This document shows positions 12,688 through 23,371 of a stretch of 64,000 nucleotides of DNA, in pieces (the stretch's first letter is position 1; every line of letters starts with the position of its first letter). The translations under genes were made by a program, and so were the position numbers. Source of the stretch: Pocillopora verrucosa (Eukaryota; Cnidaria; Anthozoa; Scleractinia; Pocilloporidae). The stretch spans positions 13,177,071 to 13,241,070 of the forward strand of contig NC_089318.1 in assembly GCF_036669915.1 (NCBI RefSeq). Reading direction: 5' to 3'. Below the pieces are notes generated by a model. The model searched no databases, was not told where the DNA came from, and was given only the letters and a program-made list of their open reading frames with translations.

Positions 12688-15600
12688 TATAGCGGGTAAT
12701 TTAGTGTTAACAACTGAGTTGAAAACGTAAATTAGACGAAGGGCTAACGCTCGAAACGTCAGCTCTTTTACCCTTTACGGTGGCTAATTTACGTTTTCAA
12801 CTCATTTGTTAGCTAATAGTAAGTTCATTACATTCAGTTCGTTTTAATTCGGTTTCGCCATCCTTAAACTTAATTGAAACATCAGTTAGGAGGACGAGAA
12901 GAAACATGAAATATATTTACAATCCTCAGGATGTGTACAATAGCAAAAGTACGTAAACCTTCTGTGAATTCGGTCAAATGTTGTAGTATTTGTGTGCTTT
13001 AGCAAAATCGCTTACTATTCCTTCCGATATTTGCTGGTTTGGGTTTACCGTAATAAGTTTTGTAAAGTTCGAAAGTTTTTTCAGGCTGTGACCGTGATTG
13101 TCACCAAATTTCCTTTCCTAGAATTTCTACGAGGAGCTTGAGGCACGTCAAGAAAAGCCGCAGGGGGTGGGTATAGTGCAGCGCACCCAATTTGAGAGGA
13201 GTATTTCACAAGAAGAAGAGAAGGCAAAGAGAGCTCGGCTTGCTCAGGAGAGGAGAGCCAAAATCATGGCGCAGATGTCTGCTTTGCAGAAATCTTTTAT
13301 CAAAGAAAATGCCGCTTTATTGGCATCAATGGAAAATGAGGAGTAAGTAAAAACTAGCGACCCAGGTTGGAAAAGATTAGAATGAAAAGAGGTTTATACT
13401 CGCACAAACATGTTATATCACCTGCATCGTCTGATGGTGATCTTAGGTAAACATATTTGTGGAGCAAGTGCGTAATTTTTTTGCGAGCGAAGTTTAAACT
13501 GAAGGATTTGACAGTCGAGATATGTATCTCCATAAATCTGTGTAGAAACTCTTATTCTTTGATTGAAACAACCAGATAACGAGCAAAAGTATGCTTAATA
13601 GGACTGTTGTTTTTCTCTATGTGCTAGTTACAACACAGCGGAGTCTACAGTCGCAGAAGTTAACGAAGTCGTTTTACATGATGAGCCTGTAGTACTAGGA
13701 GTTCAGCGCTGTCAGAAAGGAGTGCGAACTACACACTATGCAACCGAGCCTTGTATTTTGTGCCAAGAACAGCAAGAGGTGAGAGTATGTCAAGTCAAAT
13801 GGAGATGGAAAGTTCGTAAGTTATTTCAGTACAGCAATGTTTGTCCTTCGTTAACAGGTTAGTAGTGACGGACGAGCCTTAGTTATAGCCTCTTTTGTCC
13901 AGCGGTCGACCGTGTTATCGCGATCCCGCGGCAAAATGTTCGAGAATGGTGACGAGCTAGACCCCCTTTACACCCCGGGGGACCACTACTGGGGAGTCCA
14001 TGTCAGCAGCTGCGGTCACATGATGCATAGCGACTGTTGGCAAGGATTCTACCAATCCGTTGTGGTCAAGGAGAGAAGAGCCATGCGTATGGGACAATAT
14101 TTCAGTGTGGATGTCTCAAGAAGAGAGTATCTGTGTCCATTGTGCGGCTGTATCAGCAACACAGTTCTACCCGTGGTGCCTGCACTGTTCAATGGTCGGG
14201 GAGAGGGGTGAGGAGATAGTTTTTATTTGAGAAGGTTTTAAAGTGTTCGACTAAAATTGTGGATCAGTCGAAGAATATGATAATAAAAACAAGGACCAAC
14301 AAAAGTTCAAGATCAAGATGGTTAACCTGCGCCAAGTGTAAGAGAATACGCGACTCGTGATTGGTCAAGGAGGTGTCGGGAATTATTTTTACCCAGTCAC
14401 AAAGCCAACGAACCAACTGAAGCCGTATAAGTTCTCAAGAAATAAATAATTTATGGAAATGAAAAAAGACGATGTTTGTGCAATTCACTGAACAACCCTT
14501 TTATGTTTTCAAAAGTCTTTATGATTCCTGTGTTTATTGTGTCACATTTTCCTTTTCCGTAGAGTTGAGGAGGTAACAATCCCAGAATTTTTAAGTGGTA
14601 TGCAAGATTTGGTCTCGTCGAATCTCAATTTATTATCAGAAGAAGACGACAAGAAAAAGAAGGAAGGTAAACATTCAAGACGGATCAAGGGGGAGGGGAG
14701 GGTCCAAAGGAAACTTTTGTGTTAGTCTCAATCTTTTCCGCACTGTTTCTTTCTTTCACCAGCATCAGAAAGATTCCAAGCAGTATTTCAAAATCTTCTC
14801 AAAACTGGGTGAGGCTAGAACGTCTTTTCCTCTAGTTTCCTTTTTTTTTCGCATCCTTTTTTTTTTATATATCCTGAGATGCATTTTGACTTTTCTTCCC
14901 TAGAACGAAGTTTTCCAATGATTTGAAAGAAATGATGCGGGTTTTCTCTCAGTCTTGTTTCACGGTGAGTAAACACGTCATGGCTTCAATTCGTTGTTAC
15001 CTAAACATTTTAAAGGAATACTTTATTTCACCGTTTGTGCTGATATTTTGTGTTTAATTTATCTTTTTTGATGAAAAGTCTAGGTGTAAAAATAAAGTTC
15101 CTTGGAGAAAAACCGGCGAAACTTCAAACTCGTGTTTCTTACTATTGTTTTGCGAAATTTTATCACAAGCGAAAAAAAAGAACTTTCCGGTTGCACATCC
15201 GAACACTGGCAAAGCCAACCTGATGAAATTGTTCTTTTAACGAACTTCTAGTGAAAATTGGCCGGTCGGGTTGATAAAAATAGTAATGATATTAAAAATA
15301 AATCGATGAATATATATTTAAAGAAATAAAAAGTTAAATAACGGACTAAGGAGGCATGAGTTCATGGAAAGCCTGGATGCTAATGTGACATTTCTTTCTT
15401 TCTTATTTTTATCGTGTGTGCGCATTTAGGTTGGATTAGGAGTTGATCCTAATGATGACGACAAACGTGTTCCCCTGCTGGTCTGGGAAGCATGTGCGTA
15501 CACCATACAAAGTGGAGGTTAGTTCATACTTAAATTGATTGTACATACATCGTCGCAAAACGGTCAGCGCAACTCCAGGAGTAAGAGTCGACCTCTTAGC

Positions 15601-18600
15601 ATCTCTTTCGTTGAAGTGTGTCTGTGAACGAAGTGGTTGTATGAAGTGCTAGCTTAGTGTAAGTTAATACTGAAAGAAAAATTTTAAGAAAATAGATGAA
15701 GGCGGTAAGTTTCGAAAGAAACTGTGGTGTTGCGTCGTTGGAGGAGTATAACGAGATAATTTGGTTTGATCAACTGAGTTGATAATGTAATCGGAAAGTG
15801 TTTCAAAAGCTGACATTTCAGTTAATTTGATATGTGTAATTGGGGACAAACTAATTTGCTTTGTTTGCTGTTTCTAGAGAGTGCTCTAAGAGTAGAAGGC
15901 AAGCCTCTTTTCTCTGGCCTTACATCTCGCCAGGTAAAATCGTGAAATCGTTACAACTTTTTATAACTTTTTTTTGTGTATAACATTCCTGTTTTGACAT
16001 TTTCCCCCTAGTTTCAGTGTATGGCAGCGTTAACTCGCCAAGCTTCAGTTGTGTCAGGAATATTTTCAAACAAGGCCATTCAAAGGCACTGTCTGCGGCT
16101 ATTATCTGGTAAGGAAAGAGTTGGAAAAATTGATGATTTTTAAGCTCGTTCGTTTAGTAAACAAAGTTTTTATTAAGTTCTCTCAAGAAGGAGACAATGA
16201 TGGAATCTCTGTTCCTATGAGGTTTCGAACCACGGACCGTTGAGAGTCCGTTGAGTTATAGAGAACCAACTGTACCACTGAAAATTCGCTGGCATGCAAA
16301 GTCATGTTCTTGTGTTACATGACAAGCGTCCTACATACTGCAAGGTTCAGCAACGGCGAAAGTGTTGTGTGTGTAAATGGAAATGAATTCTCGCATGAAC
16401 GTAATGTACGGGCTATTTTACCTATGGGTTCTCTGTAGCTCAGAAGTAGATTATAGGGTCGTTGTTAAATTGACCACGCTGCAGGTCTCAAAATTGTATC
16501 CACAATCTTCCGGGTTTATTGACAGTGAAAGTGATTTCAAGCACTCTTGCTAAAAAGGCCCGTGGTATATCCCTGGTCAAAGCCATGCACTTTGTTGCGT
16601 TGTCGGAAACACAGAAAGGGAGGAGTAACAGAACAGGCACACTATAGTATTTTCAAGGGGAGTGGGGTTGGTGGAAGGGTTGTCCCACAAAGAGAGTGAG
16701 TATGGGTTGGAAATGTCGGAACAAGAAAATACTGTAATTCTCACATTCCCTTACTCCCTATGGCAACCTACGGTCAGCTCACGTCCCATCTCGACGAAAT
16801 CTGGTCGAGGAGGGTATCGTTTGGTACTTGATGAACATAGCACTCGTAAAATCACGATTAATCACGATGTTGGTTGGTTGTCTGTTGCTTCCAACAATAA
16901 CATCTGTGTACCACTAATCAGTGTGCACCAGCGTGTGGCTGTGGAGCCAAAACTTGGGTTGCCACAGGTGCTCATCGTTGCTTGAATGTACTCTAGCCGG
17001 TAGCGTTGTTTTGTTGCTCCTCTGTCTCACCTTAATTTTTATTTTATTTGATTCCAGTTCTAACACCAGACGCGGTACCTGGCACTGAAGGCCCGTCTCT
17101 CCTGGAGTTGGACCTTTTTAGTTTAATGGTTAGTACTTATTGTCATCTTGAACATTTTAAAACTTTTTCCGTGCCCTAAGCTTGGCTTTCAACAGTGCAC
17201 GATTAAACAACAAAACAAAACAAAACAAATCAAAAAACAAAACTGGATTGGTATATGCTTTGCAAGGGCCTTTGGGCTAAAGCAAAGTGATTTATGGGAA
17301 TCTTATAAGACTCTTGAGAGCTTTTTCTAGGTACACAAACACCAAAAAAATTCAATATAATGTTTTTCATTACCAGGTAAAGCTCCGCCTGGTTCTACCG
17401 AGTATGTTGTATCAGGAGTCTAATGATGGTGGTTCGTCACCCATCTTGAAGAGCATTGTGGGCCTGAATTCTCCTGTGACAATGGATCAGTCTGTTTTTC
17501 AGCTCACTCTGATGGCGCGTATTGTTCAAATATTGCTCTGTACATCACCTGATCTTCCAGGTAAGAAAAAGCGTGTCGTTTGGTTATACTGACTACTTTA
17601 CAACTTGAGCGTAATCGCTAGGAGTGTAATTTTATTTTCCACGTGCACTGGCGAGAACAGATCGTTGAAAGTTCAAAACCGTCTTTTTCTTTAAAACGAG
17701 GCGACTAAAGGAATAGATAGGTTCTCATGACTATTCTGCATCAAGTGCGAGAAAGCGAGGGGGTCAGTATCGGATTTTCATGTGATTGGTTGAGGAGATC
17801 TAAGAAATTTGTGAGCTGAGTGTCAAAAGGAATCCACAATTGCATTTGTTTGCTTAACTCCGCCTTGTGATTGGTTTAGAAAATACGCGCCACCTTCTCA
17901 ACCAGTCACATGCAAAGTTCTGACATGGTCATTCGTGTTTTCTCGCGCTTAGGGAAGTTTGATTGTTTTTACTTTGAGTACTCATCGGCCCATCGTGATA
18001 TTTCCTTTCTCTCTGATTGGCCGTGGTGACTGCTTTACTTTTGGATCTACAAGACAAAAACGAACGGTGTTTATTCCACTCCTAGAAGTAGTCTTGACCT
18101 TTTTTTTTTAATTTTTTTTGTTAAGCGATATTGGAGTTTTAGGCAAGCGGTATTCGCACTTAGGTTCAAGGAAAAGACCGCTACATGGAGCTCTTGTATT
18201 CTTAGAATGCTTGTGCTTATTTCATGCCACAATTCACTTCGTGGTCATTTTTTGATAGGTGCTGACAACGAGGGGGAATCAATGGACCAGGAAGGGCCAC
18301 TTCAGGACGAGGCTGTAAAGTTAGCTGCCGTGTGGGGTAAACTGAGGCACTGGGCAGGGTAAAGGAAATACTTGTTTTCTTTGCTTTAACAGAGAACTGT
18401 ACTGATTTGGTAGTTGCGATTGAGTTATGCAGTTATTCTAGAGCGATGTTAACCTTTTGTACCTTTGGAAGTCTTTTCTATTTGGGAAAGCGTTAAGTTA
18501 TTTCAAGTTGTTTGTTAATTTTAAGTAACCCATCTTGTGCTTAACTTCGAAAAGAAATCAGTAGGCACTGGTGAAATAAATAAAATTCGTTTTCCCAGTG

Positions 18601-21600
18601 TGCTCTCAAACTATAAAAACCATCATGACATTAAATAATTCGGCGATTGTTTTTGTTTGATCACTTCTAATTGCCTTCCTCTTCTCAACGCAATGCGATT
18701 ATTCTAGATGTACCCCTGGTTTTCATGGTTTTCTGATTTTGACACTAGATTGTCTTTGGTTTGTCCCATTGAAAGATGATGAAAATTCATCTTAAAAACG
18801 CGTTCTCTGGTTAATAAGTATTTTAAAAACGGAAGCTTTCGGTCTCAGTATACAGCCACTAAAAACCAAAATTTAGAAGCTTAGGTTGGAAATCTATGTA
18901 TTACTGCAAAGGTTTGGAGACTTGAATCTGACTGCTGACGTTTTTTATATTTTTTAACAAGAGCCGTACTTTCTGATCTTCTTTTAATAGTGTTATTGAT
19001 TGAAGTTTTCTTTATTTTGTTGTTTTAGTTCCCAGTCCATTACTCCTCATCCCATGCCACAGGAGCTTCTTAGACTCGTGACGACACAGTTGTTACCATT
19101 CCTTCGCTGTTCGGCTCTGTTCTTTCATTTCCTGACTGATATTTCAGGACCGTCTTTATTGAAAGGTAACCAGCAAATCTCGAACAGAGAACAAGGGAGA
19201 AAAACCGAACTACTGTCTGGAAGGCTGATCTCCAAGGGGACTCCATAAAGAATCCATTTACCTTGTTTTAACTTTCTTTTTTGACGTAGCCTATTTGCGT
19301 GAACTAGTTCGGCCTTTGTGCTGAAGAGCGTGTACAATACTCGCGAGCTCAGCTAGGGAAACCATAGTAACATGGACACAGCGGTCAAACGTTTGCGCAC
19401 GTGCGAACGTTGTTGAGGCCAGGGTCGTGGCTAGGTTGTGGCCTTCCAGGCTCTCAGAACCAAGCTGTTTTTAACAGGAATTAGACTATAAGACTAATTA
19501 GATTATGGTATTGGAATTGTGGTGAAATGAGTGATTCTGGAATAGTTGAAAAGCAGCGAAGCTTTCCGTTCTTGCCAAGAGGTAGCTAAAGCGTTTACGC
19601 AAATTTCCAAACTACACGAGTTGTCATCCTAAAAGGTATGTTTTAAGTTACATAAGAGATATTACATTCGACATGTTTAGTTTTGCGTGGTTAATTAAAT
19701 TATTTATGCGATCCAGATCCCAACCGACCCTCGTTGACCGAGGAGATAGAGTGCTTGAGCCGATACCTTTCAGTGCCTACAGACATGACGTGCTTACTGC
19801 AGTGGAATCAAGACAGGTCTTGTATTAGTTCGTCAACCATCTTCACCACCATCAAAAGGTTTGTGTCCTCATTCAAACTCGTGGTCGTGCACCGTGCGGC
19901 CATGTTTGATTTGTCACATGATTCCGAATGAAATTTGGGAAAAACAAGCATTAGTAATTTCTTTAAAGTCAAAAAAATAACTGCAAAATTAATCTTCTTT
20001 TTTTGTTTTTCCTTCTTTTGCTCTTTTGATAGGTGGTGTAGCCACGAGCATGTTAAGAAAACCTTGTCTACCGCGGGAGTTGAATCGCTTGGGTAAGTGA
20101 GGTTCTTTCCAGATGATGGTGAGAACATGGTATGAATAAGCAACATGAGGTTAACATTTCTGTCTGATGTAGGACTGTTTTTCGGATCATTGAAGACGGG
20201 AGTCGGCTAATCGCCTCCTCTATTCACTCTTCCCTTCATGAAACACTAGGTTCAGGTTTTACACTGTACCTTGCTGATTATCATACATCGTTACAGAACG
20301 GTCGAATTTACCCCGCTGGAAGAAATACATTTCAGTTAAGTGAGTGTGTGTTAGATGGACCCGCTATGCAGATTTATGTGGATGTGAGGTCAAATCCAAA
20401 AAACAAAGTAATATTTTCAATTTATCGGGCTTTGAGTTGACGGGTTGTTAGTGCTGCGTTTCATTTTTAATGAGTCGTACTTTTCTCAGATATTCAATTG
20501 AACCCAATCATTTGCTGAAGATTCCTGTGGACTACAGTGAGTTAATCAACCAAGCTTCAATGTTCACGTAAGTTCATTATTAGGATTGTCTTTATCATTA
20601 TAGCTGTTATTATCATTATCGTCGTCATTATTATCATTATCGTCATCATCATCGTCGTATTCATCTTACTTTTAAAAGATGCAACTTTGTTCTTTTTCCA
20701 GCTGCCCTAATTCTGACGGAGATGATAGTCGTGCGCCAGCCTTATGTTTGATCTGCGGCGAAATGCTTTGCTCTCAAAGCTACTGCTGCCAAACGGAAAT
20801 CGAGGGGGACAAAGTCGGAGCATGCGCTGCGCACGCCCGGAAATGTGGTGCAGGAGTCGGTGTGTTTTTACGTGTGCGTGAATGTCATATCTTGTTGATG
20901 GCCAATAAGAACAAAGGGTGTTTCTACTCGCCTCCTTATTTGGATGCATACGGCGAGACCGACCAAGGGCTCAGGTGAGTTCGCGAAAATTCTTTCCGAT
21001 CACGGTGACATTTAGAAAATGTAAGGCGAAAACTCTGGGTCCGGTTTAACCCTTAAATTCCTAAGATCTGATTGTTTATTCTCCCCTCTAGCTGCTACAA
21101 ATTTCCACGCATTTAGTTACGAGAATTTGGTGTTAGATCAAGATAACAACTTCTACCTGATAAGTTTGAATACTCTCATTACATGAATAGATTTTTTTAG
21201 GGAGAAGTTACATTTAATGACTTTCGGGAGTTAAAGGGTTAACTGGCTGATTTCTTCAAAACTGAGCTAGTAACTTCCCCAATTTCTAAGCGTAGTTCGG
21301 TTAAACGGGAAAATAGTTGATGAGGAGTAGTTGTTTGCACAGTTGAATGGTATAGATGGATTTATAGGAGAGCTTAAGGGAGAGGAGGGTAAGTAAAATA
21401 AAAGTTTAAGTTAAACTGTTTTAAAAATAATAGCGCTGTTGGATTTTCGGCATCTTTTTTAATGGTTCAATTTACTATGTGGCCCGTATGTAAGAGATCC
21501 AACAATCCTTTTCGGAATTACTTCTAATTGTTTTGTTTTGTTTTGTTTTGTTTTGTTTTGTTTTGTTTTGTTTTGTTTTGTTTTGTTTTGTTTTGTTTTG

Positions 21601-21885
21601 TTTTGTTTTGTTAATTATGAATATTGGAATGAATGTGAATTTTCATTTTCACTCTTTCTCAAAGTTCAAAAGTCTTCTCTATCGAGTTAAAAGGAAACAA
21701 CAACAATAGCACTTCAGTTCATCGCTTTCGTTTCCTTTTGTAGGAGGGGTAACCCACTGTATCTTTGCCCTGATCGATATCGGAAACTGGAGAAACTATG
21801 GCAAACTCACTCAGTAGCTGAGGAAGTCGCGCACTGCCTGGAATCTAATAGGAACTTGTTATCAATCGACTGGACAAATCTGTGA
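1997..21885 (+). CDS. UBR2: UBR2-type N-recognin E3 ubiquitin ligase, C-terminal ~1,374 residues in 38 exons
   Basis: UBR1/UBR2 proteins are RING E3 ligases that recognise N-degrons through a UBR box and ubiquitinate them with a UBE2A/B-type E2 in cytosol and nucleus. Here 38 exons join in one frame (4,125 nt with the TGA at 21883-21885). The family is about 1,750 residues long, so roughly 375 N-terminal residues, including the UBR box, lie outside the window. The last two exons follow UBR2 more closely than UBR1, for example SQSYCCQTE and GCFYSPPYLD followed by YGETDQGLRRGNP. The RING, basic helical and C-terminal cysteine-rich regions are all present. Every intron phase is compatible and no frame break was seen, so the gene looks functional. 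Exon coordinates are in the next three entries. Confidence 0.95.
4205..4385 (-). repeat. tRNA-derived SINE-like element in a UBR2 intron
   Basis: Read on the minus strand, 4365-4300 resembles a tRNA: an A-box-like TGGCTCAGTTGTTAGAGC and, about 35 bases on, a B-box-like GGTTCAACTCCC. The tail to about 4205 contains GAAGATCACTTTCATCTTC, a short internal palindrome. A real tRNA is unlikely because no clean acceptor stem was found. A Pol III-derived SINE is the best explanation. Confidence 0.6.
6300..6620. repeat. Degenerate CCAAT-rich interspersed repeat
   Basis: This intronic block shares phrases with 17750-18080 and 14330-14420: TGATTGGTC/TGATTGGTT motifs at intervals, GGCCGTGGTG, and cgcg-flanked TTTTC. 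The three stretches look like old diverged copies of one repeat. The ends could not be defined. Confidence 0.35.
12641..12830 (+). repeat. Palindromic MITE-like family C, copy 2
   Basis: Head GGTAAGTTTCTAAAGAAACT, then GTTGAAAACGTAAATTAG, the core GACGAAGGGCTAACGCTCGA and the mirrored arm CTAATTTACGTTTTCAAC. It lies inside a UBR2 intron. Confidence 0.75.
13122..14666 (+). CDS. UBR2: UBR2 basic helix and RING-H2 finger exons
   Basis: Exons 13122-13342, 13628-13778, 13858-14207, 14563-14666. The first encodes a charged segment ending KIMAQMSALQKSFI, a family hallmark just before the RING. The second ends in PCILCQEQQE, the first Cys pair of the RING. The third carries SCGHMMHSDCW and YLCPLCG, completing an extended RING-H2 that recruits the E2 enzyme. 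A spacer rich in charged residues separates the Cys pairs, as is usual in this family. All visible zinc ligands are intact. Confidence 0.95.
14763..21885 (+). CDS. UBR2: UBR2 C-terminal exons with cysteine-rich autoinhibitory/UBLC region
   Basis: Exons: 14763-14808, 14904-14964, 15430-15517, 15878-15933, 16012-16108, 17058-17128, 17377-17560, 18259-18358, 19029-19165, 19717-19858, 20033-20092, 20490-20567, 20702-20974, 21744-21885. Exon 20702-20974 encodes the cysteine-rich block (ALCLICGEMLCSQSYCCQ, then CAAHARKCGAGVGVFL), which in the family folds back on the N-degron-binding part. The final exon reads GNPLYLCPDRYRKLEKLW and ends IDWTNL before TGA. The last intron contains a TTAA-ended repeat (21046-21242) and a long (TTTTG)n tract. 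Possible AATAAA signals lie near 22681 and 22717, about 0.8 kb past the stop. Confidence 0.93.
15700..15800 (+). repeat. Palindromic MITE-like family C, copy 3 (truncated)
   Basis: Only the head half is present: GGTAAGTTTCGAAAGAAACT followed by GTATAACGAGATAATTTGG and CAACTGAGTTGATAATGTAA. The palindromic core is missing. Confidence 0.65.
16215..16290 (-). repeat. tRNA-like fragment in a UBR2 intron
   Basis: The minus strand contains a good B-box (GGTTCGAAACC) preceded by a weak A-box-like TACAGTTGGTTCTC. No complete cloverleaf could be drawn, so this is probably a tRNA-derived repeat and not a functional tRNA gene. Confidence 0.35.
17750..18080. repeat. Second copy of the degenerate CCAAT-rich repeat
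   Basis: Contains TGTGATTGGTTGAGGAG, TTGTGATTGGTTTAGAAAA and TGATTGGCCGTGGTGAC, matching the block at 6300-6620 in order and spacing only loosely. Confidence 0.35.
21046..21242. repeat. TTAA/CCC-ended MITE family A, in the UBR2 last intron
   Basis: Starts TTAACCCTTAAATTCCTAAG and ends GGGAGTTAAAGGGTTAA, so it is bounded by TTAA with CCC/GGG ends in inverted orientation. The interior contains GAGAATTTGGTGTTAGATCA as in the other family A copies. Confidence 0.7.
21526..21610 (+). repeat. (TTTTG)n microsatellite
   Basis: About 17 uninterrupted copies of a TTTTG pentamer in the last UBR2 intron, roughly 130 bases before the final acceptor. Confidence 0.95.
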
Positions 21886-23371
21886 AAAGGCCTGGTCGCC
21901 AATTTAACAAACCATTGGACTTAAATTCTATTTTTGTTTTACTTTTTTGTTTCTCTTTGGTTCTATATTACCTCTTGGGACATATATTCCTCGGTAAACT
22001 ATTACTACAAGGTTTCTACCGCAATTTACCTCGTTACCTTTGACTTCTCAACGTATACAATAACGAGAATACTGAGGCTTGCTTAAAGGTGCAGAGGAAA
22101 GTAGTTAACTAACAGGGAAACAACGTCTTAAGACTTATCTCAGACTGAAAAATTTCTGTTGTTTTCTTCTCTTGTCGCTCATCCGTCGCACGAAGAACTC
22201 ATCTTACGAGTAAATCTGGATACCTAGCTTTTAATGTGTAACCATCAAATAATAAGTAGCTGGGGGGGTGGGGGGTGGGGGGGGGACAATCTGGTAAGTA
22301 CCTTCTTTTTTACAGTGTGCCTCCCCCGCCTCTTTGAAAAATCCTGGCTATGCCTGTCATTCTTGGTTATTGAACCTTGAATACTGCGTGTTACCAGAAA
22401 TATGGTTTAAAAACTCCTTACTGATAAAGTTTCCCTACAATTTCTCTTCTTTGTTGTCGCTTGGTTAATGAGTTTCAATTTTTACGCTCAGACACTGATC
22501 AACTTATCGAAAACTGACCACATGATGCACGAAGAGCGATCAGATTCGGTCGTTGCGTTAGGTAAAGATAATAATTTGTGACAAAGCTTTTTGTAAGTGT
22601 AATGTAACCCGTACTTGCGCTTACAAAATTGCCAAAATTGTACGTAATATCCGTCGCAACCTTCTTAGCGGGTTCAATGTAATAAATTTGTTTCGATTTT
22701 GGGAATGAAGGTGTAAATAAATTTCGCTTTGATTATTAAAAGGATGAATTGAATAGTTTTCGTAAGTCTCATTCTTTTTAACCAAAATGTTAACCAAAAA
22801 AGGTTTTTTTCCTCACTTTTTTGACAACGATACTAACTGTTCTCCGGTTTGCATTTACAAGTTTTAAAAGGACTAACCTGAAACCCATTGCGATTAAACT
22901 CAACTCTTCAGCCATTTCTTATCTTATTCGAGCGCTTAAGATCAACAATGTAATTGCTTCAAGATATGCATTTCTTGTGAGAGATTAAGACCGTCTAATT
23001 CACTCAGCCTAGTAGCAAGCCCTTGTTATCGGCGCTGCTGTGCGCATGTTTCTCCGCCCGTGGGAAGATTTGAGACGAGTAGGAGAGAGGATTGCCGGAC
23101 GTCTGGCTCTAGAATAGCAGACCTCTCGCCGATTCACGTCGCTCTGTAAGGCCTCATACTTTCCCTCGGGCGAAAAAACGGTCGTGCCGAGGCGCTAATA
23201 CGAGGATTTGCTTGCAGGCTATAGCTGAATGGTCGGATTGTATTAAACGTGAAAAGCTCGTGATCTGTTGTGTATGGTCAGTTTCCATAGCACAAGGTTA
23301 GCTTTTGAAACTGACTTTACTTGACTGTAGTTAATGATAAACCAGCTTCTTTGGCTGCGAGTTGTGGTTTG
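21886..23371. other. Convergent intergenic region between UBR2 and TMEM198-like gene A
   Basis: UBR2 ends on the plus strand and TMEM198-like A ends on the minus strand, so this holds two 3' flanks. A G-rich run lies at 22261-22286. AATAAA motifs near 22681 and 22717 could serve UBR2. No open frame of interest was seen. Confidence 0.6.

Noticed and set aside
21526..21610. CRISPR-like direct repeats
   Set aside because: Simple TTTTG pentamers without spacers in an animal intron.
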